Source: Dysidea avara (lineage: Eukaryota; Porifera; Demospongiae; Dictyoceratida; Dysideidae). From it: a stretch of DNA of 64,000 nt. The first letter of the stretch is position 1, and each line of letters opens with the position of its first letter. The position numbers and the translations under genes were made by a program. The DNA is taken from assembly GCF_963678975.1 (NCBI RefSeq), contig NC_089285.1, forward strand, positions 3,756,531 through 3,820,530. Reading direction: 5' to 3'. The notes beneath the pieces are model-generated. The model ran no database searches and was not told the DNA's origin. It saw only the letters and a list, made by a program, of their open reading frames with translations. Shown piece by piece: positions 57,624 to 64,000 of this stretch.

Positions 57624-57650
57624 TAAGTTGTATTGCATTTGTAGTTAATG

Positions 57651-58917
57651 TTGTACACTTACCTATTATGTGAAGCAGGGGAGTCAGCAGTGGCTACTGT
57701 CACCATCCCAAGCATTCTTCACCTCCCACAAGCTATTGATTGTGGTGGTAGTTTGGTAAATGTACGGGGTCTCGGCTGCCTTGTAGGATAAAAGTTCCAA
57801 CTCTATTTTTACGGCCAAACATGAATGGGCCCTTTTCTTAGTTATAAGGCAACAGGTAATTGGGTAAGATGGGAATTCGGCATCAGGAGTCATTTCCTCC
57901 GAATTCCCCATACTCAAGCCACAGAAAGGGGGACCACTGAAGGATGGTGGAACCTTTCACCCAAGTGGTCTGTTGTAGTAAATATATATAAGAGACATGC
58001 TTAACCTGTGTTCTGTTGAATCAATTATCCTACAAGTTTGTAAATGTACTAAACTGATAGAGTCAATACAGTGAACATATGGTAGGCATTCCAGCCCGAT
58101 TTTTAAATTTTGGAAAAATGGGCTTTTTATATGCTCAATAGATAGAGTATTGATTGCCGATCTCAGAAATATATAGTTTATTGGGTTGGAATTAGCTACT
58201 TTGGCATGCACAGTGCTTAAAAACTGAAAAAAGGTACATTTTTTCTCCGGGACTCCCCATACATTTAAAGGGAAAAATGGCACAATTGAATCAGAAAGCC
58301 ATCTAGCAATCTGGACTATCTTGAAACTGCAGTTGCTTCTAGCTGCAAGTTTGTACATGTAATGAGAGTAACTTCAGGTCTTATTGGATCTCAGCAATCT
58401 TTGTATGCTTTATGGTGAGCAAATACGCTTCACCTACTGCACACTTCTCGATACAATGGTGTATACCCATAGGCAAGTGGCTATCTAAAGTTAGTAAAAA
58501 CATCAAGTTAACAACTTATAAAGGTAAACAACTAAAGTGGAGGTGCCACAATATCTAAGGTGGAGTTGTGGTTTCAATTATGGCATTGTTATGCCGACTT
58601 TGAAATGGTTTATACTTTTGAGCTGATGACACAGCCATCAGAAAATTGCTCTGGAGCTGAAAATCGCTAACCTGAGTGAAGTAACTACGCACTTTAAAGT
58701 AAGCACCAGTGACTACCTTCCACCCGACAGTACGTTTTTAAAAGTTTTAAAGTATTCTACATACATTACAAGGCTTGAAAAGATTACAAAACAACACAAA
58801 ACTTACTTATCTGTAACGCGCACGATGAAACTAAGTATTTCATGATGATCAGCATGTGAACAAACCCCACAGCAATTTTCATCTTCATCGGAGCTTGGAT
58901 GACGGAGCAATCCCAAG
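57651..58917. other. Unassigned between LINE and DIRS element
   Basis: Two minus-strand ORFs (57684-57917, 57957-58358) show no family motifs and lie in AT-rich sequence; I do not call them genes. The DIRS terminal repeats may lie here, but I could not identify them. Confidence 0.35.
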
Positions 58918-61900
58918 TTAAACACGAGTTGTTATTTTGTGCCAGGGTTCTATTGGGGAATATACGGAGAATTTTTTTATTAAAAAATCTCGGATACTGG
59001 AATGCCTACATATAGTATGTGCAATAGAGCAACTGTTCCTGCAATTGCTTCTCTTATAGACTACTGACCAATTTCTTCGATAGCTTGGCAAGCTCTGTTG
59101 GAGGAGTTTTGATATAGCGCTGGTAGGCACCACTTTGCCAGCATCCCAGCAACTTGATGTGGCTGTCTGGTATCCTAGCTTGGGTTGCAGAGGTTGCAGC
59201 TCCAATCCGGAAGCTGTGAGTGTTGTACTGTTTGCAGTCAAGCTTGAGTTTAGATAATAAGGAGTCCAGTGCTGAGCTAAATACTTGACGGGTAAGGCCT
59301 CTTGCTTTCTGTGTAATAAAGAGGGGCCCGGCCTGGTCGCTTCTCATAGCTAAGAATGCCAGAATTGCTTTGACAGGGAAGATGGCACAGTCTGTTGCAC
59401 CCAAATAAATGTTTACACCTCTTCTAAAGGGGTCAGTCTTAGACTGCTTAATGGCCACCTGCAGTAAGTGGGGGTTGTCCTTGTTGTCAACTGCAATGTC
59501 CTTTAGGGATAGGTGGCATGTAGGGTCATAAGCAGCTGTGCTAGGTATGGTAAACTCACTCACTCGGAGGAAGCCAAAAAGGCAAGACAGCATGCTGCCC
59601 AAAGCAAAGCTTCTGAGTAAGAGGGGTTCTTATGTCGAAGAATGCCTCTAATCCGGTTTAGGACATGTATAGTGATTGGTAGGCGTACCCTGGACGGGTG
59701 AGAGATTGCTTGGTGCTTCTTGATCCCTTTTAAAATAATCTGGAGTCGCGGTGTAAGCTGCAGGCTGAATGAGTTATGGAGCCCCCTCAGGACGTGAATG
59801 TGCCGGACAGCTGAGAGGTAAACTTTGATGGTAGCCTGTAAGATGTTGCCAGTAGCTAGGTGGGTCACAAATAGTATCAATGTAGACTCCGATGCAGGTA
59901 AAGTGCGGAGATTAGTGGCTTTACAGAAACTGGTGTACCGTCGGATGCCTGCTGCATAAGTAGTCCTGGTAGTTGCGGCCAACCCCCCCTCCAGGAATTG
60001 ACAAGCAGATGTGATTAGCTGACCTCGGTCCAAATTACTGGGAACTGGTAGGCATCTAGGATAACCACCATTAGGTCTGATAGGGTGAGTTGAGCGCCCT
60101 TCAAGGAAAGTACAGTACAAAGTACATTATTGATATTGACAAGAGAAATATAAATCATTGTACAATAGTATGCTTAGAGAAGTATTGTTATGCACGTACA
60201 AATACTGAGAAGCAATATAATGCAACATCATAGTGTTGGTGTAGTCTTAACTTGGAACGTTATTCTGTGGGTCTAGTTACTGTCCTGCTACTTGGAACAA
60301 GGTGAGTACTGCTGAGTCAAGTTGATGACGCGTCTAAAATGGTGCATGAAGGTTGAGGAGGTCCATTCAAGGCGTCTAGGTGACAGAATCCGTAGCAACG
60401 GGGTTGGAACTTGTGTCGGGATATGAGAGGCATTAGGGTGGGAATGTAAAAATTGGGCAGCTTGATTTCTAGATAGCTTATCAGCGGCCGTGTTGAGAGC
60501 TCCGGGGATATGAGCAGCTCTAATAGATATTTCGAAAAAGGCTGAAAAGAACCACAAAGATCTTAACAGGTGCATGACCACTGGTTCCTTCGATGATCCT
60601 TTGTTGATAGCATCAACTAGGCCACGATTGTCACACTTAAATTCTAATATTTTTTGGGGGAGTAGGGGGCCCCAAATGGCACAGCTTATCACAATGAGCA
60701 CCAGTTCCTTCGCCATAATGTCTATCGGCTTCCATTCGGTAGACCATTTCAACTGGAACCAAAGGTTATTGAACAGAGCTCCACAGCCCCAGGAACCGTA
60801 TGCATCTGTCTCAATGAAGATATCCGGAGGCTGAGGGGTCATTGAACATTCCAGGAAACTGACACCATTCCAGGCGTGTACAAACAAGTACCACCATCTG
60901 AGGTCTGAACGAAAACCGTCTGAAAGGCGAGTAAAGAAGGATAGGCGGCGGAGACGGGCTGCTTCACTATACATTCTGGCTACAAATGTGCGTCCCGGTT
61001 TCACCACTTTTGTATCGTGCTGCAGCAGGCCCACTAGGGATAGTATCTCTCTCTTCGTGGCTTTCTTTTTCTTTAGCCAGGATGTTAGCAGGCTGCGAAT
61101 CCTATGTAGTTTATCTGGTGGCAGGTGTGCCATCATTTCTTGGGTGTCCAAGGTAATGCCTAGAAATGTGAGGGTATGAGATGGCCCTTCCACTTTTTCT
61201 AGGGCAAGTGGGATACCGAGGGTGGAACATACCTCCTTAATAGTGGCTAAGTTACATGCACAGGTGGGGGACCCTGGAGGCCCTAAGGTTAAGAAGTCAT
61301 CCAGGTAATGAAGAACTGGCGCAATTCCTTTTCGAGTGAGTATCCAGGAGAGCAAATCAGCTAATATATTAAACAGTTTTGGGGCTGCTCGAAGTCCAAA
61401 AGGTAAGCAGGTGTCGATGTAAAGGTTATGGTCCCAATGCATCGCCAGCAGGTGACGGTCGGCGGGGTGCACAGGTAGTAACCGGAATGCACTCTTAATG
61501 TCAATTTTTGCTAGTAGAGCGCCTTGTCCTAGTTGCATGATGCCCTGGATGGCCGAATCAATGGTTATATATGTGAGGGAGCAGAGGTTTTTTGGGGATT
61601 CCATCATTGACACTCTTGCCAGCTGGGTGGGACAGATCTACTATCAGGTGCCATTTTTTGGGCTGGTGGTTTTTGGGGATGACCCTGAATCTGCTGATGT
61701 GTGCATCAGGGATAGTTGATCGCTTGAATGGGCCAGCGACCCGATGATGAGTAATTTCATCAGTAAGGTATTGCCTGACAGTGTCTGGGTGCTGAAGAGC
61801 ACATTCTAGGTTGCGCTTGGCTGATTTCAGGGGCTGTGGCGGACTCTTAAAACCAATACAAAGGCCCTTAGAAATTCCGGTGATGAAGAATTGCACTAGC

Positions 61901-63530
61901 TCCTGGTTAGGGTGGCTTGATAGAAGCCTAGCCCAGTTCTTTGAATTCAAGGGGGTTGTGATGGCAGTGGCTTCATGTGGAACTTTTACATTGACAGGTA
62001 GGTCAGCAAGGAGGGCATTCCACGCAGGGACCCATTCTTGGTATGGGGAACAGATGTCGTCCAGGTGAATTCCAATGATATGTTCCCTTGACAAGGCTGT
62101 AAAGGGAGACCAGAGAATATTGCAGTGGCCTCACTATATTGTGTGCGATGTATGCATGGCAAAAGTCTTGCTAACATACATAGAGTACCCAAAACATGGC
62201 AATTATGATGTATAACAGTTTGTACACACATGAAAGCAAGTCATATAAGGAAGAGAAAAAAAATTACACTAATAGCTATGCTACTGAACATGACAAGGTC
62301 TGTTATGCTTTAAAAAAAGACAAACTTAAAGGTTCATTAGTGCTGGTGATCCCTTTTGCTGCTGAGTGGCTGCCCTCTTTCCCTGTGCGGGCACTCAATA
62401 GCCTTGTGGTTCTTGTCAAGGATGCGGGGGTTGTGCACGCACCGATAACAGATGTGGTCAAAGCGGCATGAAGCACGGGAACAACCCTCAGGGTTTTCAT
62501 TCCATTTTAGACAGATTTGAAACTTGGGTTCGGGAGCTGGTTGTCTAGGAGGGCGATACGTGTTGGCTGGAATCATCAGCTGTGATTGGCCAGGTTGGTA
62601 AGTTCCAAGGGGGTAGTTAGGAAACACCATATTCCAAATAGTGATGTCAATAGCTGACCATATCTTTATATTCGCGGCCAATGTTTTCAGGCGGAATCTC
62701 CGATCATAGACCACCCAGTGACCTGCACATTGGTAATGGGAGGCAGATATGATCAAGCTTTGGTAGCCCACTAAATCAGCCACACGTTCTGGGGTAGAAC
62801 GAGAGAGTACCGCAATGTATATACCAAAGCATTGGATCCAGTTAATGATATTATTTACTTCATTGAGTTTTGTCTTGTTAGTATGGCGATCCTCCTTTTC
62901 CACGTTAGCGTCGGCGGACCCCAGGTGGTCTGGGAGCAGTTCTGACATCTCAACAAATATCCCCTGCTTAATTCTTTTCACTAATCGGGCTGGCACTGGT
63001 GGTAAGCCATCACTAATTAAGATAGGAAGTTGGTGATAACCTTGGTCTTCGGTCTCTGAGAGATCGGGGGTTTTGCGAAGAGAGTTGAGTTCTCTGACAT
63101 GCTCCAGTTGGCTGCCGGTCAGGGTTTCGTCAAAGTCTACGAAGAATGAGTGAGATAAGAATAGTAGGGGAATGGTCACATAAGAAGATGCACAACAATT
63201 AGCCCTGTATGGGTACAATGTCATTAAACTACGGAGGTGGTGACAGCAATTGGATTGGTAATCAAGGAGTCCACGAGGGTGGAGGCACATATATAGCCAA
63301 TATTTTGAGTTTGGGACACATACAAGTCCAATGAGGATGTTGGTGGGCATTATAAGGAGTAATCAACAAGGCACTACCCACCATCCCTGGGGGGAGCTAC
63401 AAGTCATAATAGAGTGTGGGGGGTCTGAGCCCACAGTACCTGGAGTGGGTAGCTACTATTGTAACGCGGAAATATGTATATATATATATATATACACAAT
63501 TGTAAACAACTCTTAAGTTGTACGTACCAA
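58918..63530 (-). mobile_element. DIRS-type retrotransposon, broken
   Basis: A minus-strand fossil of DIRS/Ngaro type. Parts in order: a gag-like region with a CCCH-like knuckle (about 63350-62337), reverse transcriptase with a YLDD box and RNase H-like sequence (about 62094-60288), and a tyrosine recombinase with HSFRIGAAT and a YQRYI-type end (about 60120-59054). A tyrosine recombinase in place of a DDE integrase defines the group. The coding parts lie in different frames with perhaps three to five breaks, so it looks defective but not very old. Terminal repeats were not found. Confidence 0.82.
63471..63496 (+). repeat. (TA)n microsatellite
   Basis: About twelve TA dinucleotides between the gag-like region and the lysine-rich frame. 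Confidence 0.85.
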
Positions 63531-64000
63531 ACTCATCGCTGGAATCGGAGATGGCTACATCGGTGTCCTGGGTATCTTCTAGGTCGTCGCTGTCTTGTGA
63601 AATCTCAGTGGGCTCTGGGAGTCCGTCCCTGGCGGCTTTTACTATCGCAGGTATATCCGCTGTGGTCAGTGGACGAGTCTTCTGACGTTTGCTACCGTGC
63701 TGGGTGGACGAGTCCGTGGTCTTCCTCTTCCGAGTTGCAGCTAAGGATTGGCTAGCATTTCCACGCTTCCTCGAAGCTCCAGCGCTGGGTGTCGGCCTGG
63801 AATCTGTCCGTTCCGTGCGGGAATCCGTTCGTCTCGAGCGGGAATCGGAGCGAGAAGTAGCACCACGTGTAATACTGGAATCTGTCTTCTTTTGGCCGAT
63901 TCACTAGTCTTCTTGGTGGAGTCTGTCTTCTTCTTGGCCGATTCTCTCGTCTTCTTGGTGGAGTCTGTCTTCTTCTTGGCCGATTCGCTAGTCTTCTTGG
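63530..64000 (-). other. Lysine/serine-rich coding stretch with 42-bp repeats, runs off the edge
   Basis: Upstream of the gag-like region and on the same strand. At the right edge a 42-bp unit begins at 63898, 63940 and 63982 and translates on the minus strand as a 14-residue AKKKTDSTKKTSES repeat. Further in, an Arg/Ser-rich part and an acidic end (DLEDTQDTDVAISDSSDEF) reach a possible donor (TTTG|GTACGT) near 63530. It could be the first exon of the DIRS gag gene or a host gene; the window ends too soon to decide. Confidence 0.5.

Larger units (their letters stand above)
53299..57650 (-). mobile_element. LINE (same family as 18335-20415), carrying nested elements
   Basis: LINE sequence covers about 53299-53598, 53932-55713 and 57624-57645. 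Minus-strand 54024-54383 contains VSHHPYLGVTFDSGVCFTPR and MVRPTLEYASSIWDPHVQNS (RT thumb/C-terminal region), and 55306-55527 the linker MNQRTRLYKRTKHLQTEDAW. Several stops and shifts; non-functional. It is interrupted by a hAT MITE and a Tc1-like element, and the other LINE copies supply the empty sites for both. Confidence 0.8.

Noticed and set aside
57684-58358. Two minus-strand ORFs as genes
   Set aside because: No recognisable motif, no splice context, AT-rich composition; could be chance ORFs.
1-64000. tRNA, rRNA or host coding genes
   Set aside because: I looked for cloverleaf-like A/B boxes and conserved protein families outside the mobile elements and saw none I could defend; tRNAscan-type and protein-profile searches would be needed to exclude them.

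Overview
This window is AT-rich metazoan DNA, probably from a marine invertebrate; a sponge is my best guess, but nothing here proves it. Reasons: spliceosomal introns that are mostly 44-160 nt, dense and diverse DNA transposons, APE-type LINEs, a DIRS-type retrotransposon, and no operons or bacterial signals. I see no clear host housekeeping gene. Nearly every supportable coding stretch belongs to a mobile element.

Layout. 1-303: flank with a dispersed repeat. 304-13068: one large DNA transposon with 16-bp inverted ends and a perfect 8-bp target duplication (CACTGAAT). Its minus-strand genes encode a SAM-like/zinc-finger N-terminus, a DDE-like transposase, and an Ulp1-type protease joined to a PHD finger. 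A piggyBac element (4447-9626) sits inside its transposase frame and carries a full-length two-exon transposase. 13077-22072: LINE pieces, a Ty3/Gypsy relic, a hAT fragment, and MITEs with 21-bp minisatellite ends. 22407-26427: a 169-bp satellite of about 24 units. Every complete unit looks like a 166-nt intron (GTAAGT...TTCAG) separated from the next by one variable triplet. 26430-31089: a Tc1/mariner element that entered the last satellite unit. Its DD34E transposase is decayed, but it carries an apparently intact six-exon BEN-domain gene. 31090-40167: MITEs, hairpins and a duplicated 0.97-kb repeat. 40168-50309: a ZNF862-like hAT element split by a 7.6-kb transposon with a roughly 20-exon transposase-like gene. 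50310-57650: LINE and Gypsy relics, minisatellites, and a LINE carrying a hAT MITE and a Tc1-like element that itself holds another TIR element. 58918 to the right edge: a DIRS-type element (gag-like, RT/RNase H, tyrosine recombinase), then a lysine-rich repeat-coding stretch.

The best leads are the intron-like satellite, the BEN gene carried by a Tc1 element, and the Ulp1/PHD transposon with its precise nested piggyBac. All homology statements come from reading motifs; no database search was run.
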